This document shows positions 36,075-45,985 of a stretch of DNA of 64,000 bases, piece by piece. This stretch comes from Acidobacteriota bacterium. GTDB taxonomy: Bacteria > Acidobacteriota > Blastocatellia > UBA7656. Below the pieces are notes generated by a model, which ran no database searches, had not been told where the DNA came from, and saw only the letters and a program-made list of their open reading frames with translations. The stretch covers positions 17,207 through 81,206 of the forward strand of contig JACQDB010000104.1 of assembly GCA_016201275.1 (NCBI GenBank). Direction: 5' to 3'. Made by a program: the position numbers and the translations under genes. Numbering within the stretch: position 1 is the stretch's first letter; every line of letters begins with the position of its first letter.

Positions 36075-37616
36075 ATGCGATTGAGAAAAATCATGATTCT
36101 GTGGTTGCTGCTAGGGCTGCTGCAAACCTCTACGGCGGCGCAACAATCCGCAGCGAAGTCCGCCCACCAAACCAATCGGGAAACCCTGATTACCATTTTG
36201 CAACTCAACGATGTATATCAAATTTCGCCAGTTGATAAAGGCAAAAACGGCGGCCTGGCTCGCGTCGCCACCTTGCAAAAAAGTATCCGCGAACAATCGC
36301 CCAACACGCTTTTTCTGCTTGCCGGTGATTTCATTTCGCCTTCCGTCGCCTCGCGTCTGTTCAAAGGCCGACAGATGATTGACACGCTCAATGTCGCTGG
36401 CTTGGACATCGCCACCCTGGGCAATCACGAATTCGATTTCGGCCCCGAAGTGTTGCGTGAACGCATGAAAGAGTCGCGGTTTGCCTACACCATCGCCAAC
36501 GTCTTCGACCGGCAAACCGGCAAACCATTCGGCGGCGCAAAGCCTTTCATCGCACGCCAGTTTCACGGCGTGCGCGTCGCCATCTTTGGTTTATTGCTGG
36601 CCGAAACCGCTACGCTTTCCAGCCCCGGCAAAGCGGTTCGCTTCGTTGACCCTGTGGCTACAGGCAAACAATTATCGCGTCGGCTTCGTCAACAAGGCTT
36701 CGACCTGATCATTGCCTTGACGCATCTGCCTATGGAAGAAGACAAACGACTGGCTGCCGAAAGCGATGTGGATGTCATCATCGGCGGCCACGAACACGAG
36801 TTGCTGGAATCTATGGCTGGCCACGCGCCGATTATGAAGATGGGTTCGGATGCCCGCAATCTGGGACGCATAGATGTACATTTGACGCGCCGCCACACTG
36901 CGCGTCAACGATTTCATATAGCCTCCATTGATTGGCAAGCGATACCGGTCACCGATGCAGTGAAAGACGACTCGCAAACCGCCGCCGTCATCGCCGAATT
37001 CGACAAACAATTGAATGCCAGTTTAGGCGAAGTGTTGGGAAAGACCGCTGTGCTGTTGGACGCTCGCGCCATAACGGTACGACGCACAGAGAGCGCGCTT
37101 GGCAACTTCATCGCCGATGCTTATCGTCAGGCGTTGCAAGCCGATTTCGCTTTGGTCAACAGCGGCAGCATTCGTTCCGATGCCACCATCAACCCCGGCG
37201 ACCTTACGAAAAAAGATGTACTGACGCTGTTGCCTTTTGAAAACGGCATCGTCAAAGTCAAACTCACCGGCGAACATTTGAAACGCCTGCTGGAAAACGG
37301 CGTCAGCAAAGCCGGACAAAGCGACGGACGCTTTCCGCAGATTTCCGGTTTCTCGTTCATCTACGACGCCTCGAAACCTGTAGGCTCCCGCGTCACTGGC
37401 ATCTACATTGGCAACGCGCCTCTTGATGCGACCAAAAGCTACACGCTGGCGTTGAGCGCTTATACTTTCAAAGGCGGCGATGGTTACGATTTGAAGGGCG
37501 CGGAAATTCTCATCAAATCCGAAGAAGGCCCGGTCGAACCGGTCGTCGTGATGGAAGCCATACGCCGAGCCGGAACCATTGCGCCGCAAATCGAAGGCCG
37601 CATCAAAGCCAATTGA
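36075..37616 (+). CDS. secreted 5'-nucleotidase / metallophosphoesterase
   Basis: A 513-residue exported enzyme of the UshA family. Signal peptide to about residue 24. The metallophosphatase domain has LQLNDVY (instead of the usual DxH), LFLLAGDFI, GNHEFDFG and GGHEHE. The C-terminal 5_nucleotid_C domain has ALGNFIADAYRQ and NSGSIRSD, with LPFENGIVKVKLTGEHLK. It hydrolyses nucleotides or UDP-sugars in the periplasm. The first metal motif is altered (ND rather than DxH), which deserves notice. The ATG at 36075 is used because the signal peptide starts there. Confidence 0.93.
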   Translation: MRLRKIMILWLLLGLLQTSTAAQQSAAKSAHQTNRETLITILQLNDVYQISPVDKGKNGGLARVATLQKSIREQSPNTLFLLAGDFISPSVASRLFKGRQMIDTLNVAGLDIATLGNHEFDFGPEVLRERMKESRFAYTIANVFDRQTGKPFGGAKPFIARQFHGVRVAIFGLLLAETATLSSPGKAVRFVDPVATGKQLSRRLRQQGFDLIIALTHLPMEEDKRLAAESDVDVIIGGHEHELLESMAGHAPIMKMGSDARNLGRIDVHLTRRHTARQRFHIASIDWQAIPVTDAVKDDSQTAAVIAEFDKQLNASLGEVLGKTAVLLDARAITVRRTESALGNFIADAYRQALQADFALVNSGSIRSDATINPGDLTKKDVLTLLPFENGIVKVKLTGEHLKRLLENGVSKAGQSDGRFPQISGFSFIYDASKPVGSRVTGIYIGNAPLDATKSYTLALSAYTFKGGDGYDLKGAEILIKSEEGPVEPVVVMEAIRRAGTIAPQIEGRIKAN

Positions 37617-37676
37617 GTAAGCCGCCTAAGTTGTCGCGTCAAGCGCCAACGCATAGGCTGCACACGATGCACCGGC

Positions 37677-37724
37677 GAGGCGATAGAGGTTCAGAAAAAT
37701 ATTTTTCTGAACCTCTATCGCCTC
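37677..37724. terminator. 48-bp perfect palindrome, bidirectional terminator
   Basis: A perfect palindrome centred on AAAAATATTTTT between the convergent nucleotidase and subtilase genes. On each strand the stem ends in A/T-rich sequence, fitting a terminator used from both sides. Confidence 0.8.
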
Positions 37725-37725
37725 C

Positions 37726-40700
37726 TTATTGAAGGCTCACAGGCGCGCAGGTCACGCGGTCGCCCTTCAATAACACATCGTCAATGTACCAGCCCGGCGC
37801 TTTCACGCTGGGGTCGGTGGCGATGCGAAAACGAATCACAATGGTCTTTCCGGCATAGCTCGATAAATCAACGATGACTGGTTGAAAAGCGCCTAATCGT
37901 CCTTCTACCCAGGCGTCTCTGCCGCTCAAGGTATTGACTTCGGAGGTAAAAATTTTGCCAGTGTAGCCGCCCTGCAAAATCTTCGCTCCGGCATCTTCGA
38001 AATCGCCGCCCGATGAAATTTCCAACACCCCGCCATCAAAACCACCGGCCTCGAATTCAAACGCATGATAAAAAACCAACTGCAGGTTCTTGATGCCTGC
38101 CGGTATAGTGATCGGCAAGGTGTCCAGGTGCGCGTCACTCATCTTGTCGCTATCGGGCGCAAACCATGCGTTGCCGCCTGAATGAAACCGCTTGGTAGTA
38201 ATCACCCACGGATCAATCGGCACTTTCTTCTTCTTCTTTTTGAACGCGCTGGCGTGCGTCCATAGCGCTTCCCCGGCTTCTATATTGTCAGAGAAAAATT
38301 CCAGCGATTGCAAATTGCCTACCGTGATAGCAAACGGCAATTTGGCGAAGGAGCCTTGCGCTTCCAGCGTCAAGGTGAACGGAATCACCGTTCCGCAAGT
38401 CACGCTGCGATCAATCGTGAACACAAACGGCGTGGTATTTTCGCCCGTCGCTCCCGCCGCGAGATTGGCAAAGTCTGCCGTGGCCGTCGTAATGTTGATG
38501 CCCGGCAAACTCGTCGTCAACGTGCCGCGTGCGCCCGTCAAAGCCAGCGGCGCTACATCTTTCAAACTCAAGCGCAGAGAAACCGTTTCGCCCGGATCGG
38601 CGGTGGCGTCCGCGCCTGCGCTCAAACTTGCGCCGGCGATGGTCACCACGCCCACATCTTTCTTTTCGCCGTTGTACACCACCAAAGCGAAATCCTGATC
38701 GGTTAGATCATTGTTATTCGGCACGCCATCGCCGGCTATATTTGTAGCGCGCACGCGCACCGCGAAGGTGCCTGTAGTTCCGACGGGCAACCACACGCTC
38801 TCCACATTGTCTTTGCTGTTGGCATCGCCGCCAGGTTTCGATTGACTGCCTAGAAAATTATTGCCGCGATAAGTTTGTCCGTTGATGACTACTTCCAAAT
38901 CAAGATTATTCGTCCACGGTGCAAACACCGAAAAGCCCGGCGCATCCGTCCACGCCAGAGTTACGCGAAAGGGTTGCGTGGCATCTTTCACTTCGCCGGT
39001 AAAGACATACTCTTGTCCGCTGTCGGTAAAGGTCTGCGTCTGATTGATGAAAATTTTTGGCGTGCTATCGAACAAGCGACCGAGATTTAACAAACCCCAA
39101 CCTTGTCGCGGATGCGGCAGATTGCCGCCTGCTCTTTCACCAGTCATGTAGGTCGTGGTATTCAAGAGCAGAGCTTTGATCAAGGCAGCATTGGGAGCTT
39201 CGCTGCGATTGAGCAGGTATTGCCGCACCAACGCCGCCGCACCAGCGACGATAGGCGTCGAATGGCTTGTCCCCGAAGACCAGGTATAAAGCGTCTGGCC
39301 TTTCGGAAAGAAAAAAGTACGATCATCAGGGCCACATACACCTGTGCCATTGAAATCGGGGCTTTGCGATGCCGCGCCAATGACGTGCGTTCCGGGAGCG
39401 CAAAGATCAGGTTTCAAGCGGCCATCACCCAGCGGCCCGCCCGACGAGAACGAGGCAATGTCTAAAGCATTGTCCGACGAATCATCTTTGACGCCGCAAC
39501 CATCGGGGCCGCCTTTCCTGACGTTTTCGCTGGCCCCTACCGATATGACATTTTTGGCCGAGCTGGGCGAACCGATGGAGCGGACGCCGGAATTACCCGC
39601 CGCAAAACAGATGACCATCTCCTGATTGCCTGCCTGCGTGGGCAGCGCGTCGCGCACCCGCGTATCGTATTCCTGAGCGTCTAGGGTGTATTCGTTGCGC
39701 GTCTCGCCCCAACTGTTTGACGAGATGCGCGCTCCATCCACATACGCCGCCGCAATCAAATTGCTGTACGGTTCGTTCAAATCGAAGCGGCCATTTGACA
39801 GAAATATTTTTGAGGCCCCCAGCGCGACAAACGGCGCAATCCCCAGACCGTTGTTATAGCCTGTGGCATCGCGTGTATCAGCCGTGACGTTGTAGCCTCC
39901 GGCAATCGAAAGATTGATCGTGCCATGTCCTTCCACGTCCGACGGATCAAATTCGGAAGTGTAATCTCGCGCATAAAGCAAACGGCTTTGTCCCGCTGCA
40001 TCTTTGAAATCGGGATGCAGGTTGGCCGCCAACAGCGACCCTCTGTCCACCCCCGTATCGCTTACATCAATGGCAAAATCGAAACGCGAGGAAAAGCCTT
40101 TGGATTGCAACCAACTCATATAGCCCGCGCCTTTCGGTTCCTTGCCGTCGCTGGTCAATTCCCCTGCGACGATTTGCGAAGCGCGTTCATCGAACAGGCG
40201 CGGCGCTGACCAACCTTCGATGTTGACGACATTGGCAAGCGCCGCCAACTCCGCGATGCGCTTGGCCGACACTTTGATTTTCACATTGGTGAAGTTCAAC
40301 ACCGGATAAGCATCCAGAAGAATAGACGAAGCGATTTTCTGCACGGCGCGTACATCCAGAGCGGCGCTGCGGTCGCGGCTGTTGGCGATTTGCACAGCGA
40401 CAGTTACCTCGCCCTCTTGCGCGATGGACGATAACAGTTGGGGATGAATCTTGTATTCCGCTTTGAACTCGCCTTCCCATTGAATGAAGGCTGTGCCGCG
40501 ACTCTGCCCCTGTTGTATCGCCGCGCTCAATTGCTCGGCAGCAGCGGCATTTTCGCGCACCAGGTAAGCGTTATTCGGAACATAGGCGATAAGTTCCAGA
40601 CCAGCGGCGCGCAGTTCATCCAGCCAGGCGTCTTTGACCGGTCCGACGAATTGCACCAGACGCAAACGCGAGCCTTTGAAATCAGGCTTCGCGGTGGGCG

Positions 40701-41229
40701 TTGAAGACGGATTTTGATTAGTGGTAAACGCTGAGGCCGCTTTGCCGAGAGCGAAAAAATTATTTTCTTCGGTAGTATCTATGACGCCGGAACGCAGCAA
40801 CAGCACATTGAAATCATCGTGAATTTGCGCCGCCGCGAAAAAATCATCAGCAGGCAATTGTCCTTCACCCTCGCTTGATAAAGCGAACGCACCGTCCTGA
40901 TGGCCGTTGTCGCGGCGATCTTCCAGCTCTGTCAACGAGGCTTGATTCAAGGCGAACAATTGATAAGAGCCATAGTCGGCGATTGCGATTGCGCCTGCCG
41001 CTTTGGCGCGTTCCAGCGCTGCTACGGCATCCGTCGGGATGATGATTTTGTGCAACCCGCTAGTGCTGCGGTACGTGCGCGCCTCGACCTTTCCGGCAGC
41101 GTGAACCAACCATTCTTGCTTTTGAGCCGGACGCAAAGCAGTTTCATCGGCGCTAGTGTTGGCGTGCAGCCCGACCACTGAGACCGCCAACAGTAGAGCG
41201 AACACTGGAAACCAGAAATATCTTTTCAT
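37726..41229 (-). CDS. large secreted subtilisin-like (S8) protease
   Basis: A 1167-residue exported serine protease. Signal peptide to about 23, a long propeptide-like region to about 370, then the S8 domain with Asp in DTGVD (about 391), His in DVEGHGTIN (about 435) and Ser in SSGTSHSTPIVAGAAAL (about 650), with the oxyanion Asn in ICFAAGNSG. C-terminal parts: a P-type beta domain (FRVTLAWTDAPG), an Ig-like region (about 840-960) and a jelly-roll/MAM-like end with GWYIDDVLLKGD. The ATG at 41229 matches the signal peptide; an ATG at 41247 is also possible. Likely degrades extracellular protein. Confidence 0.92.
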   Translation of the reverse strand: MKRYFWFPVFALLLAVSVVGLHANTSADETALRPAQKQEWLVHAAGKVEARTYRSTSGLHKIIIPTDAVAALERAKAAGAIAIADYGSYQLFALNQASLTELEDRRDNGHQDGAFALSSEGEGQLPADDFFAAAQIHDDFNVLLLRSGVIDTTEENNFFALGKAASAFTTNQNPSSTPTAKPDFKGSRLRLVQFVGPVKDAWLDELRAAGLELIAYVPNNAYLVRENAAAAEQLSAAIQQGQSRGTAFIQWEGEFKAEYKIHPQLLSSIAQEGEVTVAVQIANSRDRSAALDVRAVQKIASSILLDAYPVLNFTNVKIKVSAKRIAELAALANVVNIEGWSAPRLFDERASQIVAGELTSDGKEPKGAGYMSWLQSKGFSSRFDFAIDVSDTGVDRGSLLAANLHPDFKDAAGQSRLLYARDYTSEFDPSDVEGHGTINLSIAGGYNVTADTRDATGYNNGLGIAPFVALGASKIFLSNGRFDLNEPYSNLIAAAYVDGARISSNSWGETRNEYTLDAQEYDTRVRDALPTQAGNQEMVICFAAGNSGVRSIGSPSSAKNVISVGASENVRKGGPDGCGVKDDSSDNALDIASFSSGGPLGDGRLKPDLCAPGTHVIGAASQSPDFNGTGVCGPDDRTFFFPKGQTLYTWSSGTSHSTPIVAGAAALVRQYLLNRSEAPNAALIKALLLNTTTYMTGERAGGNLPHPRQGWGLLNLGRLFDSTPKIFINQTQTFTDSGQEYVFTGEVKDATQPFRVTLAWTDAPGFSVFAPWTNNLDLEVVINGQTYRGNNFLGSQSKPGGDANSKDNVESVWLPVGTTGTFAVRVRATNIAGDGVPNNNDLTDQDFALVVYNGEKKDVGVVTIAGASLSAGADATADPGETVSLRLSLKDVAPLALTGARGTLTTSLPGINITTATADFANLAAGATGENTTPFVFTIDRSVTCGTVIPFTLTLEAQGSFAKLPFAITVGNLQSLEFFSDNIEAGEALWTHASAFKKKKKKVPIDPWVITTKRFHSGGNAWFAPDSDKMSDAHLDTLPITIPAGIKNLQLVFYHAFEFEAGGFDGGVLEISSGGDFEDAGAKILQGGYTGKIFTSEVNTLSGRDAWVEGRLGAFQPVIVDLSSYAGKTIVIRFRIATDPSVKAPGWYIDDVLLKGDRVTCAPVSLQ

Positions 41230-41624
41230 AATTTTACCGACCTTCATGTTTTCACTATTGAATTTGGCTCTCCCGTATCTTCCGTGCAGGGCATCAACAT
41301 ATTGCGTTGTACATCGCCATGACACACAACATTTAGGGAACTTGCACGTCAAATACCAGAGCGTCTTGAATTTTGCTTCATGATGCCTGATGGATTCAGG
41401 CGCGCTTGCATGAAAGCGCCAGCACGGGAATTGTACGAAACTCAAAGCGCGCTATCGAGCGCAGAAAATCAGGTCAAGAAAATGGTAATTTTCAAACAGG
41501 CTGTGTAGGTACAAAAAATGACAGGAAGCATCCAGTCTCGGCTGCCATTTTTTCCTGTGAAGAAAGCGGCTAGACGGCATCCGCTTGATCATTTCGATAC
41601 TCCGTACAAGCAGCAATAGCGTTA

Positions 41625-42035
41625 TCATTGATTATTTCTTTGTCGAATTTCAAACCCGTCCAATTTCCATTCACCGCTATAATCAATAAACTTGAGAATC
41701 ATGGTCATGCGCTTCTGGTTGAAGGCCACCATATAAGTAGGCGTAGCGGTGCGCTTGCCGTCTTCGACGCCGAACAACATGGTCGAACGCAACGGCGTAT
41801 CCGCTTGCCCCAAGTCTTTCATCGCTTTCAAATTTTCGATGACCTCCGCTTTGGGATTTTTTTCTTGAAATAATTTGGCCGAATCCGTATAGATCAAATC
41901 AAATTGTCCGGCTGTGATGCGATTCAAAAACAGGATGGCGGCTTTATCCACATCTTCCGTAGGCGCTTCTCTGGTCATCAAAGAGCAGGCGGTCGAACAT
42001 AAAATTACGCTCACAACAATTATCTTACGGAACAT
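41625..42035 (-). CDS. small lipoprotein, DUF4019-like
   Basis: A 136-residue lipoprotein: hydrophobic signal with Cys at about 17 (STACSL), then an alpha/beta domain (AAILFLNRITAGQFDLIYTDSAKLFQEK ... WKLDGFEIRQ) in the style of DUF4019/NTF2-like modules. Function unknown. Nothing clear in the flanks. Confidence 0.7.
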   Translation of the reverse strand: MFRKIIVVSVILCSTACSLMTREAPTEDVDKAAILFLNRITAGQFDLIYTDSAKLFQEKNPKAEVIENLKAMKDLGQADTPLRSTMLFGVEDGKRTATPTYMVAFNQKRMTMILKFIDYSGEWKLDGFEIRQRNNQ

Positions 42036-42220
42036 GAACCCTCAACCTCAAACAAGACTTTTTTCAGCTAAAGACAATAGCAGACAACCGCCGAAGGGGA
42101 AAAGCGAGAGTGGTGAAAACTACATTGAGGTTCGGTTTTTCATTGCTACAGCGCCTGGCAAAGGAGTCCTTTCCCGGCTTTTGGCTTCGATGAATCTTTG
42201 TGAACTTCGCCCGTAGCACT

Positions 42221-42622
42221 TCAACGACACTGTTGCTTCAGTACGATCTTGCCAAGCATCTTATTGGTCAGAGTCAATCCGGCAGCCGTAATCCTTCCGG
42301 TAAATTTTCCATAGCCCGCATAATTCCGCGTCTCCGGAAGTGTAAATTCAAGTAGCGGAAAATTTTCTTTGACAGGAATCATAACCGGGTCATAAGCAAT
42401 CCCCGAAGCCATTACCACTGTCGCCCAAGTGCCGCCATAAACCGGAATCAAGATGACCTCCATGCCACCAACATCGCCGGATTCAGGCAACAAGTACAAG
42501 TTGCTATAGACCGCTGGCACGCCCCAAGCCATCGCCTTGCGCCGTTTTTTCTGCGCCACGCCTGGCACTACAAAGGCCAGACAGAGAAAGCAACAAATCA
42601 CCAAGCGCCCGATTTTTCGCAT
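42221..42622 (-). CDS. small secreted protein, unknown
   Basis: A 133-residue protein with a signal peptide ending at VPGVAQ, a basic patch (KKRRKAM), then beta-rich sequence with a repeated Gly/Tyr pattern. No domain recognised. It sits upstream of the hairpin array and has no operon partner. Confidence 0.62.
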   Translation of the reverse strand: MRKIGRLVICCFLCLAFVVPGVAQKKRRKAMAWGVPAVYSNLYLLPESGDVGGMEVILIPVYGGTWATVVMASGIAYDPVMIPVKENFPLLEFTLPETRNYAGYGKFTGRITAAGLTLTNKMLGKIVLKQQCR

Positions 42623-42749
42623 TAATGCAGATTTCCTTTACGTAGATTTTTGCAATCGTCAGATGATGTGACTTATCATCCTGTGTCTATTTCAAAAGCC
42701 ATCATCCAATTACTCGTCGAGCCTCCAGCAATATCCGGCCATACCAGAA

Positions 42750-43128
42750 CTCGACTTTGTACATTTTTCAAAGGCAAACCAACCTCAACCAATTCCCCCG
42801 ATGGCAGTCGGGGGATACTTAAAGTCCAACCTACAAAACGCTGCCAACGATAAACGAACCCCCCCGATGGAAATCGGGGATGGTTAAAATTCAGCCTACG
42901 AAATACTGCTAACGATAAACGAATCCCACCGATTTCCATCGGGGGATACTTAAAGTCCAACCTTGCCCGATGCTCAAGGCTGGACTTTAATCATCCCCCA
43001 ACTACCGTTGGGGGGATTGAAAAAACTTTGCTCGCCGGCTCTGTAGGTTGGACTTTAAGCATCCCCCAACTACCGTTGGGGGGATTCAGACGAATGGCCT
43101 AACCGCCTCGACTCTCCGTTGGGGGATT
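42750..43128. repeat. palindromic hairpin array 1
   Basis: Five or more hairpin modules with arms such as CCCCCGA/TCGGGGG or CCCCCAA/TTGGGGG separated by about 45 bp of conserved linker with TTAAAGTCCAACCTAC. The modules run one way, then the other, about a central hairpin at 42952-42988. The left end shares 21 bp with array 2 at 63618. Peptides readable here (PPDGSRG and the like) are artefacts of the repeat. Confidence 0.85.
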
Positions 43129-43232
43129 TTCAGCGGTGCAGCAGCCTGATTTCATCGGCTTTTTCAACATCTGGATTTATTGAACCTCAGCTTGTTGAGG
43201 TATGGTTCAATCATTCCATACCCGACCCGCAA

Positions 43233-43264
43233 CCTAGAGCGGTTTTGGTTTGAGATTACGGAAC
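43233..43264 (+). repeat. dispersed repeat family 2, copy 2
   Basis: CTAGAGCGGTTTTGG...GATTACGGAAC closely matches 2963-2996. It supplies the stop codon and about the last nine codons of the DUF3352-like gene on the opposite strand. Confidence 0.55.
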
Positions 43265-45120
43265 GAATAGGTGATGCGTTCGCTCAGCAAGCCGCCTTCC
43301 ACGTAGCGACGCACGCGCAGTTCGCGAATCAATGTGGCCTTGATAAAACTCGGCAGATTATCGCTGAAAAATTTTATCTCCGCTTCGCCTTCTTCCAAAT
43401 CGCTCTTCGGCTTGTTGGCGACTTTGCCATCCAGCTTGGCCATTAATTTGTCGTACACCGGCTTGGCTTCGGTGAGACGCGCCAAGGCAAAAAATTCCGA
43501 AGGGTTATCCAGTTTCGCGGTTGCAGGCGCAGTCGCCGGAGCCGCCAGAATATCGCGCACCAATTCTTTGCTCGAAGCCAGCACCAGATATTTTCCGGTC
43601 ACCGCATAAGCCGCGCCTTGCTCTAACAACGCTTGCGACAAAAACCTTACCGCGCCTTCATCCTGCCACAGCAATTGCGGGTCTATGCCGGCGACGACAA
43701 AGCGTTCACGCATTTCATCGGCGATGATTTTTTCCAGCAACGCTTTATCTATTGTGGTTTTCATTTCGACAATCACGGCGCGCTCGAAATGCACAAAAGG
43801 CTTGCCGACTTCTTCTTTCGAGCGCACCACCTCGGCGAAACTGCTGGCCGTCTGCAACACCGCATCAAGCTTTGTCAACACCGCATTGCCTGCCGGTTTT
43901 GCACTTTGAGATTTTCCGCTCGCGCTCTGCGAAGCAGAACTTGAGGCAGACGATTTATGAATCGCTTTGGTCTGCGCGTCGTCCACATCTTTATCGAAGC
44001 GCGCATCCAGGCGGCGATAGCGTTCGATTCTGCCGCCAGCGGTTTCGCTGTGATCGGTTTCAGAACTCGTTGACTCGTTCTGCGCGACCTCGCTCACCGC
44101 TTTCGATTCATCAAAATCTTTACCAAACAGCGCCAGCGACACCGCTGCGTTCATCGGCGCGCCGACCTGCGCGTGAAGCTCTACGAGTTGCGCGTCACGC
44201 GGTGCAAAGCGCAAATACGCCGTTGCCTGTTCGCCCGTCAGCATCGTTGACGACAGCGCTCCATCACCGACTTTGAACCAACGCTGCTCGTTCAAACCTT
44301 CGGGTAAAAACCGCAAATCCACCAAGCCGCTTTCAATTTTCGCCAATGAATCGCGGCTCTTTGCGCCGATGTTTCCATAAATCCAATAGCTCTTGAAAAG
44401 GCGACTCTGGTTCAGTTTCGCCTGCTCCAGCCACATCGTCAGATCGCGTGTGGCAAAGCCTTTGGCTTGACTGGCGATCTCTAAAACCTGGGCGAGCATG
44501 GCATCGTCACCCGTGGCTTTAAGATTTGCCAGAGCGCGAATCATCAAGCCTTCGGTGGTCGTCACGATTAATTTGCCGTCAACGTGGGCGAAGCAGAATT
44601 GTTGATTGAGCCTGCCGCCATCAGTAGCGATTTCACGAACGTAGTAAGGCGTGCCGTTGGCCGAACGCTCTTGAAACTGCGGCAGGTTTTGAAACAGCGC
44701 CGTGGTGATGGCTTTGTCGCGCCCGACTTCGCTGACCAAAACGATCTCCATTTTTCCTATGTCATAAAGCGCCACGGCGGATAAGCCTCCGGCGACTTCT
44801 GCCAGCCGTGCTTCATCAACGCCAAAGCCCAGCGCGGTCTCGAAATCTTTTTTGCGATCCTGAAATTTCAAATAGACATTCGACTTCTCGAAGTTCTTAA
44901 AACTCGCGCTGCTGTAAAAGGCTTCGTGCGTGGGCGACGCCTGCCAAGTCTTCAGCAAAGCGCCGAGGTCGCGCACCTGCACATAGACCAGCGCGCCTTT
45001 GGGCATGACACCCGCGAGTTTCAATTGTTCGGCCAGAGGCCGCGCCTGTTGCCCATCGGATTGATGCGCCAAAGCCAGCACCGCCAGCGCCATCAAGAAC
45101 ATCACTTTGATTGCTTTCAT
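43234..45120 (-). CDS. secreted DUF3352-like protein
   Basis: A 628-residue exported protein. Signal peptide to about 23, then LAGVMPKGALVYVQVRDLGALLKTWQ, a start typical of DUF3352-like periplasmic proteins. Alternating alpha/beta units follow, with a charged Ser/Ala/Lys insert (about 335-410) and a second copy of the pattern (NPSEFFALARLTEAKPVYDKL). A paralogue with the same architecture is at 61762-63519. The C-terminus (FRNLKPKPL) is encoded within a dispersed repeat. Function unknown. Confidence 0.8.
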   Translation of the reverse strand: MKAIKVMFLMALAVLALAHQSDGQQARPLAEQLKLAGVMPKGALVYVQVRDLGALLKTWQASPTHEAFYSSASFKNFEKSNVYLKFQDRKKDFETALGFGVDEARLAEVAGGLSAVALYDIGKMEIVLVSEVGRDKAITTALFQNLPQFQERSANGTPYYVREIATDGGRLNQQFCFAHVDGKLIVTTTEGLMIRALANLKATGDDAMLAQVLEIASQAKGFATRDLTMWLEQAKLNQSRLFKSYWIYGNIGAKSRDSLAKIESGLVDLRFLPEGLNEQRWFKVGDGALSSTMLTGEQATAYLRFAPRDAQLVELHAQVGAPMNAAVSLALFGKDFDESKAVSEVAQNESTSSETDHSETAGGRIERYRRLDARFDKDVDDAQTKAIHKSSASSSASQSASGKSQSAKPAGNAVLTKLDAVLQTASSFAEVVRSKEEVGKPFVHFERAVIVEMKTTIDKALLEKIIADEMRERFVVAGIDPQLLWQDEGAVRFLSQALLEQGAAYAVTGKYLVLASSKELVRDILAAPATAPATAKLDNPSEFFALARLTEAKPVYDKLMAKLDGKVANKPKSDLEEGEAEIKFFSDNLPSFIKATLIRELRVRRYVEGGLLSERITYSFRNLKPKPL

Positions 45121-45194
45121 AATCTCTTCCTTTTCACCGCGCCACAGGAGCGCAGAAAAACATTGCCAAGCGCGCTTGATTTACTAATCCGCTT

Positions 45195-45226
45195 AAAGTG
45201 CCCCGCTGCTTGTGGCGGGGCACTTT
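45195..45226 (-). terminator. 12-bp terminator-like hairpin
   Basis: AAAGTGCCCCGC and its perfect complement around an 8-nt loop, upstream of the DUF3352-like gene and downstream of the transposase pseudogene. A GC-rich stem ending in TTT fits a weak terminator. Confidence 0.6.
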
Positions 45227-45239
45227 ACTGACCACGATG

Positions 45240-45343
45240 CTTGCAACTGCCCCGGAGGGGCGCAGGAGATTAGCCAGTGGTGAAGCCACTGGAAATTGTC
45301 AGCCCTCCCCGCCGCACCCTGAAGGGGCGCAGGAGGATGCGCT
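45240..45343. repeat. REP units beside the transposase pseudogene
   Basis: Contains GCCCCGGAGGGGC, then TTAGCCAGTGGTGAAGCCACTGG and GCACCCTGAAGGGGCGCAGGAG: the REP units also seen at 45792-45985, 54966-55068 and 55516-55612. These are typical REPs at the flanks of a REP-associated transposase. Confidence 0.75.
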
Positions 45344-45791
45344 TCACCACAAATATTTCTCGTCAAACTCAACGCCGCTCTCTTCTAAAAATCGTCGGTA
45401 TTCTTCCTGAAATGTTTTTACCCGATGATACTCTCCCTGATTTTCTATATATTGCTTGACCGCAGCAATTCGTGAGGCGCTCACTGTAAATGCGCCATAC
45501 CCCGCTTGCCAAGCAAACTTACTTACGCCGAATTCATCGTGAATCCATTTTGATGATCCCGATTTGATACTCTCCAAAACATCACACAAACGATGCGTGG
45601 CACGCAGGCCAAGTAACAGATGCACATGGTCATTGGTGCCGCCAATGGTTTGCGCCACGCCATCAAGCTTTCGCACTTCGCCTCCCAAGAAGGCGTGCAG
45701 GCGATTTCGCCATTCCTTACTTAATGAATGGAAAGCGCTCTTTCGTGCTGAAGATCAAATGATAATGAAGACTCAAATGTGTTGACGGCAT
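45344..45791 (-). pseudogene. REP-associated tyrosine transposase (RAYT), frameshifted
   Basis: Near-identical in its product to the intact RAYT at 55069-55515. The original ATG is at 45791 with GGAGG upstream and runs in frame for about 24 codons to PFIK, then a stop. A one-base insertion near 45716-45726 shifts the rest, which is open in another frame to 45344 and keeps the HUH motif (NDHVHLLL) and the catalytic-Tyr region (EEYRRFLEE). Y1 transposases of this group are thought to move or maintain REPs. This copy is probably inactive. Confidence 0.88.
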
Positions 45792-45985
45792 CTTCACCTC
45801 CTGCGCCCTTTCAGGGCGCGGATATTTGATGATCACCAATCCCAGTGGCTTCACCACTGGCTAATCTCCCGCGCCCCTTCGGGGCAATCATTCTCCCAGT
45901 GGCTTCACCACTGGCTAATCTCCCGCGCCCCTTCGGGGCAATCATTCTCCCGTTGGCTTTGCCACTGGCTAATTCCCCAGCACTC
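45792..45985. repeat. REP array with 54-bp tandem period
   Basis: Two near-identical 54-bp units (45841-45894 and 45895-45948) and a third partial copy, each made of a CCAGTGGCTTCACCACTGG hairpin and a GCGCCCCTTCGGGGC hairpin. The third partial copy contains the TAG stop of the giant TPR gene (45969-45971, opposite strand). Confidence 0.85.

Noticed and set aside
42750..43128. Looks like a CRISPR array because of regularly spaced G/C-rich repeats
   Set aside because: Repeats change orientation within the array, the spacers are themselves conserved, and no cas gene is near.
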